A stretch of DNA of 64,000 nucleotides, from assembly GCF_900162615.1 (NCBI RefSeq), contig NZ_FUFN01000010.1:1742149-1806148 (forward strand), in the 5' to 3' direction. The position numbers and the translations under genes are program-made. Positions 43,247 to 51,590 of the stretch are shown piece by piece (the stretch's first letter is position 1; each line of letters begins with the position of its first letter). The DNA comes from Virgibacillus proomii (GTDB lineage: Bacteria > Bacillota > Bacilli > Bacillales > Amphibacillaceae). The notes under the pieces are model-generated. The model saw only the letters and a list, made by a program, of their open reading frames with translations, was not told where the DNA came from and made no database searches.

Positions 43247-44242
43247 ATGGGATTTATGGATAAATTAAAGGCAAAATTTCAAAGAAACCAAGAAAACGCA
43301 GAAGAGGTTTCGGAAAAATATAAAGATGGGATGAAAAAAACACGGCAAACCTTCTCAGGAAAAATCAATGATTTGCTTGCAAGATATCGCAGGGTGGATG
43401 AGGATTTTTTCGAAGATCTCGAAGAAATATTAATTTCAGCTGATACAGGCGTAACTACAGTGATGGATTTAATTGATGAATTAAAAATGGAGGTGAAACG
43501 ACAAAACATTAAACAACCGTCCGAGATGAAAAATATTATTTCGGAAAAGCTGGTAGAAATTTATTATGGTGATGACGATCAGGAAATGGAAAAATTACAC
43601 CTTGAAAATGACCAGCTCTCCGTTATCTTAGTAGTAGGCGTAAACGGTGTTGGTAAAACAACTTCCATTGGTAAACTTGCTCATAATTTAAAGCAAGAAG
43701 GAAAAAAAGTAATGCTCGCTGCAGGAGACACATTTCGCGCTGGTGCTATTGAACAATTAGAAGTCTGGGGAGAACGTACCGGGGTAGATGTTGTAAAACA
43801 GACCTCAGGGAGCGATCCAGCTGCTGTTATTTTCGATGGAATTAAATCGGCCAAATCCAAGAATGTAGATGTATTAATTTGTGACACTGCGGGAAGATTG
43901 CAAAATAAGGTTAATTTAATGAATGAACTAAAAAAGGTAAAGCGTGTCATTGAACGGGAAGTTCCTAATGCTCCGCATGAAGTATTGCTTGTTTTAGATG
44001 CAACAACTGGTCAGAATGCGCTGAATCAAGCAAAAGTCTTTTCCGAGGCGACCAATGTCACAGGAATTATTTTAACTAAATTAGATGGAACAGCTAAAGG
44101 AGGAATTGTTCTAGCTATCCGAAACGAGTTGAACATTCCGGTTAAATTTGTTGGTTTAGGGGAAAAAGTGGAGGACTTACAAGCATTTGACGCTCATGCA
44201 TTTGTGTACGGATTGTTTGCTGATTTATTAGAAAAGGAATAA
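43247..44242 (+). CDS. ftsY: SRP receptor FtsY
   Basis: The membrane-associated GTPase that receives SRP-ribosome complexes. The 331-residue protein has a short charged N-terminus and an NG domain with GVNGVGKTTSIGKLA, AGDTFRAGAIEQL, CDTAGRLQN and LTKLDGTAKGG. Three in-frame ATGs (43241, 43244, 43247) follow TAGGAGG; the last has the best spacing. The lack of a long acidic A domain is usual in Bacillus. Confidence 0.96.
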   Translation: MGFMDKLKAKFQRNQENAEEVSEKYKDGMKKTRQTFSGKINDLLARYRRVDEDFFEDLEEILISADTGVTTVMDLIDELKMEVKRQNIKQPSEMKNIISEKLVEIYYGDDDQEMEKLHLENDQLSVILVVGVNGVGKTTSIGKLAHNLKQEGKKVMLAAGDTFRAGAIEQLEVWGERTGVDVVKQTSGSDPAAVIFDGIKSAKSKNVDVLICDTAGRLQNKVNLMNELKKVKRVIEREVPNAPHEVLLVLDATTGQNALNQAKVFSEATNVTGIILTKLDGTAKGGIVLAIRNELNIPVKFVGLGEKVEDLQAFDAHAFVYGLFADLLEKE

Positions 44243-44253
44243 AGGAATTTTGC

Positions 44254-44283
44254 TTGACACATAAATAAAATATTCGTTATTCT
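44254..44283 (+). promoter_or_regulatory. promoter for ylxM-ffh
   Basis: TTGACA at 44254-44259, an 18-base spacer and TATTCT at 44278-44283, right after ftsY. The resulting leader of about 280 bases contains an inverted family A element. Confidence 0.6.
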
Positions 44284-44385
44284 TACATTACACATTAAAA
44301 AGTTTAAAATTAAGTGTAAACGCTGATCAACGTGTTTCGTATTAGATAAATACAGCTAGCTAGCGCCAAAGTTTGACGCCAGCCA

Positions 44386-44537
44386 ATAAAGAGAAGCTTC
44401 ATTCAAGGAGTGCTTTTCTCCTTGAATGTTAGCTAAACGAATCGGGCATTTAGGTGTCGTTTTCTCTCACTTAGACCCTTTTGTAGCAACTCTTGTCTTG
44501 AAGTGAGAGTCTTACGGTACCTTACATGCGGGATAAA
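44386..44537 (-). repeat. family A element, inverted, in the ylxM leader
   Basis: On the minus strand it runs from TTTATCCCGCATGTAAGGTACCG to TGAAGCTTCTCTTTATT. The inner stem CTCTCACTT/AAGTGAGAG is perfect and differs from the CTCCCACTT form in other copies by a compensated pair. The 3' hairpin is ATTCAAGGAG/CTCCTTGAAT. Confidence 0.8.
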
Positions 44538-44570
44538 TAGCAAATTATTCAGATAAGAGGTTGTAGCCTG

Positions 44571-44894
44571 ATGCTGGAAAAAACGACGAGAATGAACTAT
44601 TTATTTGATTTCTATCAAGCATTACTTACACCAAAACAGCGAAGTTATATGGAGATGTATTATTTAGAGGACTATTCTCTTGGTGAGATCTCCGAAATAT
44701 TTGATGTATCGAGACAGGCTGTTTATGATAATATAAAGCGAACAGAACAAATGCTGGAAACCTATGAACAAAAGCTAGGCTTATATAGTAAATTCCAGCA
44801 ACGCTTTGAGCTGTTGATGCAATTGGAAGAAAAGCTTGCAGATGCACAGGAAGATGTGCAGCAGCTTGTAAAAAAAATAAAAGACTTGGATTAG
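44571..44894 (+). CDS. ylxM: SRP-associated HTH protein YlxM
   Basis: A 107-residue UPF0122 protein with a sigma-factor-like helix-turn-helix (LTPKQRSYMEMYYLEDYSLGEISEIFDVSRQAVYDNIKRTE). Streptococcal YlxM binds SRP components and modulates their GTPase activity. It precedes ffh by 13 bases, the conserved pairing. ATG 44571 follows AGAGGTTG. Confidence 0.92.
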   Translation: MLEKTTRMNYLFDFYQALLTPKQRSYMEMYYLEDYSLGEISEIFDVSRQAVYDNIKRTEQMLETYEQKLGLYSKFQQRFELLMQLEEKLADAQEDVQQLVKKIKDLD

Positions 44895-44907
44895 GGGGAC
44901 ACCTTCT

Positions 44908-46260
44908 ATGGCATTTGAAGGATTAGCCGACCGCCTGCAAAGTACACTTAAAAAAATTACAGGTAAAGGTAAGGTCTCAGAACAAGATGTAAAAGAGATG
45001 ACAAGAGAAGTTCGTCTTGCCTTATTGGAAGCTGATGTTAACTATAAAGTTGTAAAAGATCTTATTCAAAGAATCAAGGAACGTGCTGTTGGTCAGGAAG
45101 TTATGGAAAGTCTAACTCCAGGACAACAGGTTATTAAAGTCGTCAAAGATGAGCTAACTTCTTTAATGGGTGGGGAACAAAGCAAAATTGCAGTAGCTGA
45201 TAAAAGCCCTACTATCATTATGATGGTAGGTTTACAAGGTGCAGGAAAGACAACTACCTCAGGAAAGTTAGCTAACTTATTGCGAAAAAAGTATAACCGT
45301 AAACCACTACTTGTAGCTTGTGATGTGTATCGTCCAGCAGCTATCCAGCAGCTGGAAACTTTAGGAAAGCAGCTTGATATGCCTGTATTTTCCATGGGAA
45401 CAGAAGCAAATCCGGTGGAGATTGCAAAACGAGCAATTGATAAGGCGAAAGAAGAACATCTCGACTATGTAATCATTGATACAGCAGGACGGTTACACGT
45501 AGATAATGAATTAATGCAAGAATTGCAACAAATCAAAACGGAAGCTCAACCGCATGAAATATTCTTAGTAGTTGATTCTATGACAGGTCAAGATGCGGTG
45601 AATGTAGCAGAGAGCTTTAATGAACAACTGGATATTACCGGGGTTGTTTTAACAAAGCTGGACGGGGATACACGTGGTGGAGCGGCTCTTTCCATCAAAG
45701 CTGTTACCGATAAGCCAATAAAGTTCGCTGGAATGGGAGAAAAGCTAGATGAATTAGAGCCGTTCCATCCGGATCGTATGGCATCGAGAATTCTCGGAAT
45801 GGGTGATGTGCTATCTTTAATTGAAAAAGCACAAACAACTGTAGATGAAAAACAAGCAAAGGCATTAGAAGAAAAAATGCGTACCATGACGTTTACTCTG
45901 GATGATTTTCTTGAGCAAATGGGGCAAGTTAAAAAAATGGGGCCATTGGATGATTTACTGACAATGATACCTGGTGCGAATAAAATGAAAGGATTAAAAA
46001 ATGCCCAATTTGATGAGAAAAAGCTTTTACATGTAGAAGCAATCATTAAGTCAATGACCAAAAAAGAACGTCAAGACCCAAGTATTATGAATGCAAGCAG
46101 AAAAAAACGGATCGCTTTAGGATCAGGAACATCCGTATCCGAAGTAAATCGGCTACTTAAACAGTTTGATGAAATGAAGAAAATGATGAAGCAAATGACC
46201 AATATACAAAAAGGAAAAAAAGGCAAAAAGGGAAAGGGAATGAGACTGCCATTTATGTAA
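44908..46260 (+). CDS. ffh: signal recognition particle GTPase Ffh
   Basis: Ffh binds signal sequences and 6S-like scRNA and delivers ribosomes to FtsY. The 450-residue protein has an N domain, G domain with VGLQGAGKTTTSGKLA, DVYRPAAIQQLE, IDTAGRLHVD and LTKLDGDTRGGAAL, and a methionine-rich M domain from about residue 300 ending in a basic KKGKKGKGMRLPFM. It starts after AGGGGGA. Confidence 0.97.
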   Translation: MAFEGLADRLQSTLKKITGKGKVSEQDVKEMTREVRLALLEADVNYKVVKDLIQRIKERAVGQEVMESLTPGQQVIKVVKDELTSLMGGEQSKIAVADKSPTIIMMVGLQGAGKTTTSGKLANLLRKKYNRKPLLVACDVYRPAAIQQLETLGKQLDMPVFSMGTEANPVEIAKRAIDKAKEEHLDYVIIDTAGRLHVDNELMQELQQIKTEAQPHEIFLVVDSMTGQDAVNVAESFNEQLDITGVVLTKLDGDTRGGAALSIKAVTDKPIKFAGMGEKLDELEPFHPDRMASRILGMGDVLSLIEKAQTTVDEKQAKALEEKMRTMTFTLDDFLEQMGQVKKMGPLDDLLTMIPGANKMKGLKNAQFDEKKLLHVEAIIKSMTKKERQDPSIMNASRKKRIALGSGTSVSEVNRLLKQFDEMKKMMKQMTNIQKGKKGKKGKGMRLPFM

Positions 46261-46297
46261 ATGACAAATATTCTTTTCGTCTGTAATGGAAAAACAC

Positions 46298-46326
46298 TTT
46301 ACAGACTTTCTGTTTTCTGCTACAAT
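46298..46326 (+). promoter_or_regulatory. promoter of rpsP-khpA
   Basis: TTTACA (46298-46303) and TACAAT (46321-46326), 17-base spacer, ending 40 bases before rpsP. Confidence 0.65.
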
Positions 46327-46366
46327 CTAAAAATGTGTTAAGTTTTAAATATGGAGGTGCAATAAT

Positions 46367-46645
46367 ATGGCAGTTAAAATTCGTTTAAAGCGTATGGGAT
46401 CGAAAAGAAATCCATTTTACCGCATCGTTGTGGCTGATTCACGTGCCCCACGTGATGGACGTTCGATCGAGCAAATTGGAACATACAATCCTGTAGTCAA
46501 TCCAGTAGAAGTTAAAATAGATGAAGAGAAAGCACTTGACTGGATGCAAAAAGGTGCAAAGCCTAGTGATACAGTTCGAAATCTATTCTCAAAAGAAGGC
46601 ATCATGAAAAAGTTTCACGAACAAAAAAATGAAATTGCAAAGTAG
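46367..46645 (+). CDS. rpsP: 30S ribosomal protein S16
   Basis: A 92-residue ribosomal protein of the 30S body with the family start AVKIRLKRMGSKRNPFYRIVVADSR and GTYNPVVNPVEVKI. ATG 46367 lies after TGGAGGTG. It heads a ribosome-related cluster with khpA, rimM, trmD and rplS. Confidence 0.97.
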   Translation: MAVKIRLKRMGSKRNPFYRIVVADSRAPRDGRSIEQIGTYNPVVNPVEVKIDEEKALDWMQKGAKPSDTVRNLFSKEGIMKKFHEQKNEIAK

Positions 46646-46654
46646 TGTGATATC

Positions 46655-46882
46655 ATGAGGACCCTTATTGAAACAATTGTTACGTCACTTGTAGATCATC
46701 CGGAAGAAATTAAAGTTACGGAAGCTGAAGAGGATACCAAGATTGTTTATCACTTGTCCGTTCATCCAGATGATGTTGGTAAGGTGATCGGTAGAAATGG
46801 ACGAATTGCAAAAGCGATTCGAACAGTTGTCTATGCAGCGAAAACAGATAGCAATAAGCGTGTTTTTCTAGATATTATGTAA
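46655..46882 (+). CDS. khpA: KH-domain RNA-binding protein KhpA
   Basis: A 75-residue KH-domain protein (YlqC) that pairs with KhpB and binds many RNAs. The GXXG loop is seen in GKVIGRNGRIAKAIRTVV. It starts nine bases after rpsP. A strong terminator overlaps its stop codon, so it is the end of this transcript, unlike in B. subtilis where ylqD and rimM continue. Confidence 0.93.
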   Translation: MRTLIETIVTSLVDHPEEIKVTEAEEDTKIVYHLSVHPDDVGKVIGRNGRIAKAIRTVVYAAKTDSNKRVFLDIM

Positions 46883-46915
46883 AGGGAAAGGGAGAAAATA
46901 AACCTTTCCCTTTTT
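46881..46915 (+). terminator. terminator after khpA
   Basis: AAAGGGAAAGG pairs with CCTTTCCCTTT around an 11-base loop, ending in five T. A family B element begins two bases later. Confidence 0.8.
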
Positions 46916-46916
46916 A

Positions 46917-47339
46917 ACACTATAGGAAAGTATAAAACTTTAGACTTTATCCCGCATGTAAGGTGCCGTAAGTTTCCCACTTCAAGTCCTGAATTGATAC
47001 AAAAGAGTCAAAGTGGGAGAAAACGGCACCTAAATGCCCGATTGGTTCAACTAACATTCCGTGTAAAAAGCATTTCACGGAATGAAGTTTCACTTTATCC
47101 CGCATGTAAGGTGCCGTAAGTTTCCCACTTCAAGTCCTGAATTGATACAAAAGAGTCAAAGTGGGAGAAAACGGCACCTAAATGCCCGATTGGTTCAAGG
47201 GCCTTTAGGTCATACCATTAAGGTACTAACCTTCAGTAGGAGAGGGAAGAAAACTCCTACTGAATGAAGTTTCACTTTATCGTATAAGAAAAACGATAGC
47301 ATTCGCCATAAAAGCTTGACGACAAGCCAAGTTTTTCTA
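46917..47339 (+). repeat. family B element with two tandem family A inserts
   Basis: B starts ACACTATAGGAAAGTATA at 46917 and ends CAAGCCAAGTTTTTCTA at 47339. Inside, A units run 46946-47099 and 47094-47281, with TTTATC at 46946, 47094 and 47276. The two units share an identical start but have different 3' hairpins: ATTCCGTG/CACGGAAT and TTCAGTAGGAG/CTCCTACTGAA; only the second has the long linker. Confidence 0.85.
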
Positions 47340-47390
47340 AAACATAACGATGTTTTGCTTAGATGTTTTGTTGAGAGTGAGGGGTACAAC

Positions 47391-47780
47391 GTGCAAATAA
47401 TTAAAAAGGTCCAAGTTAAGCAAGTAATTACAGAACAGAGCAAAGAAGAAATAAAAGCGAATTTTCTTCATCATAAAATGCGACTTGAACAAGAGTGTCA
47501 ACAGCTGCTGTTTGAACAACGAAAATTAAAGAATAAATCAGGGTTCTCTAAACAAGAAATCGACCAGCGTTTTCAACAAGAAATTAATAATCGTAAAGAA
47601 AAGATAAAACTAGCCGAATTTAAAATGGATCAACTGGACATGCTGGAGATTGGTAGTGAGATTGTTGAAAAGGAAGTTGAAGCTCTTGTTGAGGTCTCTG
47701 AGGGATCGCATTGGGATGAAATAATGGGAAAAAGCGCTATTGTTGTAAAGGATAATGTGGTAATACGAATTGAAGAATAG
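47391..47780 (+). CDS. ylqD: YlqD family protein
   Basis: A 129-residue protein of unknown function found beside rimM in Bacillaceae. Residues about 25-85 form a charged helix, probably a coiled coil (LHHKMRLEQECQQLLFEQRK). A small beta domain follows (IVEKEVEALVEVSEGSHWDE, AIVVKDNVVIRI). GTG 47391 behind GTGAGGGG gives the family length; the open frame to 47316 runs into the repeat. The transcript source is unclear because a terminator and repeats lie upstream. Confidence 0.85.
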   Translation: MQIIKKVQVKQVITEQSKEEIKANFLHHKMRLEQECQQLLFEQRKLKNKSGFSKQEIDQRFQQEINNRKEKIKLAEFKMDQLDMLEIGSEIVEKEVEALVEVSEGSHWDEIMGKSAIVVKDNVVIRIEE

Positions 47781-47791
47781 CAGGTGAAATC

Positions 47792-48307
47792 ATGCAAGAA
47801 CGGTTATTTACAGTTGGAAAAATAATTAATACCCATGGAATAAAAGGAGAAGTAAAAGTATTACGGATTACTGACTTCGAAGATCGCTTTCAAATTGGGA
47901 ATACATTATTTGTAATAAAGGCCAATCAATACCCTTTTCAAGTTACCATTGCGAATCATCGTGTACATAAAGGCTTCGATTTACTTCAGTTTGAAGGCTT
48001 TCATAATATAAATGATATTTTACCGTTTAAAGGTTGTGAGTTAAAGATCAGTGAATCACAACTTACGGAATTGGAAGAGAATGAATATTATTATCATGAA
48101 ATTATCGGGTGTTTGGTGGTCACTGAAGCTGGCGAAGAAATAGGAACAATCAAAGAAATTTTATCACCGGGAGCAAATGATGTCTGGGTTGCAAAAAGAA
48201 AACAAGGGAAAGATGTACTTATTCCTTATATTAAAGAAGTAGTGCTCCAAGTAGATGTAGCTAAAAAGAAAGTGACCATTAGGCCAATGGAAGGACTGTT
48301 GGACTAA
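47792..48307 (+). CDS. rimM: ribosome maturation factor RimM
   Basis: RimM binds S19 and helps 30S head assembly. The 171-residue protein has an N-terminal barrel (LFTVGKIINTHGIKGEVKVL) and a C-terminal PRC domain (YYYHEIIGCLVVTEAGEEIG, VLIPYIKEVVLQVD). It starts after AGGTGA and overlaps trmD by one base. Confidence 0.95.
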   Translation: MQERLFTVGKIINTHGIKGEVKVLRITDFEDRFQIGNTLFVIKANQYPFQVTIANHRVHKGFDLLQFEGFHNINDILPFKGCELKISESQLTELEENEYYYHEIIGCLVVTEAGEEIGTIKEILSPGANDVWVAKRKQGKDVLIPYIKEVVLQVDVAKKKVTIRPMEGLLD

Positions 48308-49050
48308 TGCATATGGATGTTTTAACGCTCTTCCCTGAAATGTTTTATGGCGTGATGAACGCATCGATTTTAAAAAAAGCGCAGGATAAGAATAAATTTA
48401 GTTATAATTTAATTAATTTTCGTGATTACTCTGAAAATAAGCATCAAAAGGTGGATGATTACCCATATGGTGGTGGTGCCGGAATGGTATTGACGCCACA
48501 GCCTATTTTTGATGCCGTAGATGCCATCAAAACGAAACGTAATACGAAGCCAAGAATAATTTTAATGTGCCCTCAAGGGGAACAATTTCAACAGGAAAAG
48601 GCAGAGGAACTAGCCAAAGAAGAACATTTAATTTTCATTTGCGGTCATTATGAGGGCTTTGATGAACGAATTAGACATCTAGCAACAGATGAACTATCCA
48701 TAGGCGATTATGTGTTAACGGGCGGTGAATTAGGAGCGATGGTAGTCATTGATAGTGTTGTCCGTCTTTTGCCTGATGTATTAGGTAATAAAGCTTCAGC
48801 TCCACAAGATTCTTTTTCTACTGGTTTACTTGAGCATCCACATTACACACGCCCTGCTAATTTTCGAGGCATGAAGGTTCCAGACGTATTACTCTCGGGG
48901 GACCACCCAAAAATAGAAGCATGGAGAAAACGAGAGGCAATTAGGCGAACGTTTGAACGAAGAAATGATCTACTAGAAAAGATAGATTTACCACGAGATC
49001 TCCAAGTGTTTCTAGATGAAATAAAAAATTCTGCTAATGGAAATAAGTAG
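48307..49050 (+). CDS. trmD: tRNA (guanine-N1-)-methyltransferase
   Basis: It makes m1G37 in tRNA and prevents frameshifting. The 247-residue SPOUT protein shows VLTLFPEMF at the start, YPYGGGAGMVL, the SAM-binding knot CGHYEGFDERI, and SIGDYVLTGGELGAMV. ATG 48307 overlaps the rimM stop; ATG 48313 is an alternative. Confidence 0.96.
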   Translation: MHMDVLTLFPEMFYGVMNASILKKAQDKNKFSYNLINFRDYSENKHQKVDDYPYGGGAGMVLTPQPIFDAVDAIKTKRNTKPRIILMCPQGEQFQQEKAEELAKEEHLIFICGHYEGFDERIRHLATDELSIGDYVLTGGELGAMVVIDSVVRLLPDVLGNKASAPQDSFSTGLLEHPHYTRPANFRGMKVPDVLLSGDHPKIEAWRKREAIRRTFERRNDLLEKIDLPRDLQVFLDEIKNSANGNK

Positions 49051-49079
49051 TTGAAGTATGCTATTGCATATGGTATATT
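49051..49079 (+). promoter_or_regulatory. promoter of rplS
   Basis: TTGAAG (49051-49056), 17-base spacer, TATATT (49074-49079), starting immediately after the trmD stop. Confidence 0.65.
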
Positions 49080-49084
49080 ATATG

Positions 49085-49165
49085 TTGTGTTTAAAGTTTC
49101 GTCTTTAAGCATGATCAACGATGTTCCGCTGTCGCTTAGGAGATATGAGCATTGAGTTGGAAGGA
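49085..49165 (+). ncRNA. putative rplS (L19) leader
   Basis: The 5' leader has a TTTAAAG...CTTTAAGC hairpin followed by GATGTTCCGCTGTCGC. An L19 autoregulatory leader upstream of rplS is known in Bacillus; the match is from position and partial memory of the motif, not from a model search. Confidence 0.4.
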
Positions 49166-49175
49166 GTGAACCAGG

Positions 49176-49520
49176 TTGCAAAAATTGCTTGAAGAAATTA
49201 CAAAAGACCAACTTCGTACGGATCATCCTGATTTTCGTGCAGGGGATACAGTTAAAGTCCACGTGAAAGTTGTGGAAGGTTCTCGTGAACGTATTCAGGT
49301 ATTTGAAGGTGTCGTAATTAAACGACAAAATGGCGGAATTAGTGAAACATTTACGGTGAGAAAATTATCTTACGGTGTAGGTGTTGAGCGTACATTCCCT
49401 GTACATTCACCTCGTATCGATAAAATTGAAGTAACCCGCCGTGGTAGCGTACGTCGCGCGAAACTATACTATCTACGTAATCTTCGCGGAAAAGCGGCTC
49501 GTATAAAAGAACGTCGCTAA
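49176..49520 (+). CDS. rplS: 50S ribosomal protein L19
   Basis: A 114-residue protein at the 30S-50S interface, with FRAGDTVKVHVKVVEGSRERIQ, the FEGVVIKRQNGG segment and SPRIDKIEVTRRGSVRRAKLYYLR. It starts at TTG 49176 after AAGGAGTGA. It has its own promoter and terminator, allowing separate control. Confidence 0.96.
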   Translation: MQKLLEEITKDQLRTDHPDFRAGDTVKVHVKVVEGSRERIQVFEGVVIKRQNGGISETFTVRKLSYGVGVERTFPVHSPRIDKIEVTRRGSVRRAKLYYLRNLRGKAARIKERR

Positions 49521-49548
49521 TCGAATACATGATGAAAACATGTTTTGG

Positions 49549-49584
49549 AAAGGAGCTTGGCAAAAGTGCGCAAGCTCCTTTTTG
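49549..49584 (+). terminator. terminator after rplS
   Basis: AAAGGAGCTTG (49549-49559) pairs with CAAGCTCCTTT (49571-49581), followed by TTT. Confidence 0.8.
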
Positions 49585-49599
49585 CTCTAGTAAGCCAAG

Positions 49600-49779
49600 T
49601 TTATCCCGCATGTAAGGTTCCGTAAGTCTCCCACTTCAAAGAGCCTGAGTTGGTACAAAAAGGTCTAGTGGTAGAAAACGGGACCTAAATGCCGGATTCG
49701 TTCAAGGGCCTTTAGGTCATACCCTTGCGGTACTAACATTCAAGGAGAAAAGCACTCCTTGAATGAAGTTTCACTTTAT
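49600..49779 (+). repeat. family A element, long form
   Basis: TTTATC at 49600-49605 and TTTAT at 49775-49779 flank it. It has GGTTCCGT with ACGGGACC in P1, a compensated change relative to the common GGTGCCGT/ACGGCACC, the long linker, and the 3' hairpin ATTCAAGGAG/CTCCTTGAAT. Confidence 0.8.
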
Positions 49780-49828
49780 AAAAAGCTAATACATAGGAAT
49801 GAGGTTATAAAACAGGAGGTTGGAGCTA

Positions 49829-50389
49829 GTGGCAGACAAACCGAAAGAAAGAAAAAATGAATGGTGGGACTGGTTAAAAGCACTTTTAATCGCTCTTGGT
49901 GTGGCCTTTATTATAAGAACATTCTTTTTTGCCGCAATTGTAGTTGATGGACCGTCTATGTTGCCTACATTACAAAACGGGGATCAAATGATCGTAAATA
50001 AATTCACGTACCATTTTCAAGAGCCTGAACGATATGATATTGTCGTTTTCCATGCTTCATCAGAAAAAGATTTTATAAAACGTGTAATCGGTCTGCCAGG
50101 TGAACATGTTGAAGTAAAGGATAATGTATTATACATTAATGGTAAAGAAATGAGTCAGCCCTTTTTAACCGATCAACAAGCATACCAAATACAAACCAAT
50201 GACTTTACATTGGAAGATCTTCCTGGTAAGCACCATAAGATCCCGGAAAATTATGTGCTCGTCTTAGGAGATAATAGAGAAAATTCAACAGATAGCCGGG
50301 TAATCGGACTAGTTTCTCTGGATCAAATTGTCGGGAAAACAGGCTTGATTTATTGGCCCATTGATCGGATACAAATTATTGGAAAGTAG
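49829..50389 (+). CDS. lepB: type I signal peptidase
   Basis: It removes signal peptides from exported proteins on the outer face of the membrane. The 186-residue protein has one N-terminal membrane helix (LKALLIALGVAFIIRTFFFA), the catalytic serine in DGPSMLPTL near residue 42, the catalytic lysine in DFIKRVIGLPG near residue 81, and the GDNRENSTDSR box. GTG 49829 has AGGAGGT at 9 bases; the in-frame TTG at 49820 overlaps that site. Such a gene is not found between rplS and rbgA in B. subtilis but is common there in other Bacillaceae. Confidence 0.93.
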   Translation: MADKPKERKNEWWDWLKALLIALGVAFIIRTFFFAAIVVDGPSMLPTLQNGDQMIVNKFTYHFQEPERYDIVVFHASSEKDFIKRVIGLPGEHVEVKDNVLYINGKEMSQPFLTDQQAYQIQTNDFTLEDLPGKHHKIPENYVLVLGDNRENSTDSRVIGLVSLDQIVGKTGLIYWPIDRIQIIGK

Positions 50390-50399
50390 GTACTATACG

Positions 50400-51281
50400 A
50401 TGACAATTCAATGGTTTCCTGGACATATGGCAAAGGCGAAGCGAGAAGTAGTGGAAAAACTAAAGTTAGTCGATTTTGTAATAGAATTAGTCGATGCAAG
50501 AGCGCCTCTGTCCTCACAAAATCCAATGCTACAAGATATCTTGCAACATAAATCCAAAATTACGTTGATGATGAAAAGCGATCTAGCTGATCCACGAGTT
50601 ACAGATCAATGGCTTTTCTATTTTAAGGAACGAGAAGTTCCAGCGATTGCAGTTAATGTAAATAATAAACAGGATATGAAGCGGGTCATTCAATTAGCAA
50701 AAGAACAAGCCCAAATAAAATTGGATAAGCTTAAGGCAAAAGGAATTCAGTCACGTGCTGCTCGAGCGATGATTATCGGAATACCAAATGTTGGCAAATC
50801 AACCCTCATCAATCGATTAGCTAATAAAAAGATTGCAAAAACTGGTGATAAGCCGGGTGTTACGAAACAGCAGTTGTGGATTAAAGTTAAAAAGGATTTT
50901 GAACTGCTAGATACACCAGGCATACTATGGCCAAAATTCGAGGAGGAAGCAGTTGGATATCGTCTAGCCGCCATTGGTACGATTAAAGATCAGCTGTTAC
51001 CAATGCAGGATATCGCGGCTTTTGTCATTAACTATATGAAAGTTCATTATCCTAACAACCTTGAAAAACGATATAACTTAAGTCAAGATATGGAGGATAT
51101 GTGGGATATTTTTGTAACCATCGGTAAACAACGTGGGGCATTGGAAAGTGGTGGAAAGGTGAATTTATCTAAAGTTTCAGAAATTGTGATTCAAGATTTG
51201 CGTTCAGGTAGACTAGGTAATATTTCCTTAGAAGCGCCGGGAGAAAAGTTGCTTGATAAGAAAAAAAGATATAGGATTTGA
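50400..51281 (+). CDS. rbgA: ribosome biogenesis GTPase RbgA
   Basis: A circularly permuted GTPase needed for late 50S assembly. The 293-residue protein starts TIQWFPGHMAKAKREV, has G4 MKSDLAD before G1 GIPNVGKSTLINRL, then KTGDKPGVTKQQ and G3 DTPGILWP, and a C-terminal helical ANTAR-like domain. ATG 50400 is chosen over an upstream TTG at 50361 inside lepB. Confidence 0.96.
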   Translation: MTIQWFPGHMAKAKREVVEKLKLVDFVIELVDARAPLSSQNPMLQDILQHKSKITLMMKSDLADPRVTDQWLFYFKEREVPAIAVNVNNKQDMKRVIQLAKEQAQIKLDKLKAKGIQSRAARAMIIGIPNVGKSTLINRLANKKIAKTGDKPGVTKQQLWIKVKKDFELLDTPGILWPKFEEEAVGYRLAAIGTIKDQLLPMQDIAAFVINYMKVHYPNNLEKRYNLSQDMEDMWDIFVTIGKQRGALESGGKVNLSKVSEIVIQDLRSGRLGNISLEAPGEKLLDKKKRYRI

Positions 51282-51300
51282 ATAAATAATAACTTATATG

Positions 51301-51336
51301 AAGACATGCATCTATCGGATGAGTGTCTTGTTTTAT
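51301..51336 (+). terminator. terminator after rbgA
   Basis: AAGACA-tg-CATC pairs with GATG-ag-TGTCTT, followed by GTTTTATTTA. A family A element begins at the end of the T-rich tract. Confidence 0.65.
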
Positions 51337-51510
51337 TTATCCCGCATGTAAGGTGCCGTAAGACTCCCGCTGCAAAATCTTGAGTTGATACAAAAGGGTC
51401 TAAGTGAGAGAAAACGGCACCTAAATGCCCGGTTCGTTTAAGGGCCTTTAGGTCATACCATTAAGGTACTAACATTCAGTAGGAGATGGAAGAAAACTCC
51501 TACACTTTAT
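51336..51510 (+). repeat. family A element with shortened 3' end
   Basis: TTTATC at 51336-51341 and TTTAT at 51506-51510. P1 GGTGCCGT/ACGGCACC and the long linker are intact. The 3' hairpin TTCAGTAGGAG/CTCCTAC has lost TGAATGAAGTTTC, leaving CTCCTACACTTTAT. Confidence 0.75.
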
Positions 51511-51590
51511 TCGGTTCTTTGTCTCTTACCGGTTTTGTTCTAATGATTTTTAAAAAGTGGTCGATAATAGAAAAAAAGGTAGGGTTATTC

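Noticed and set aside
47082..47267. 61-codon open frame on the plus strand
   Set aside because: It falls inside tandem A units.
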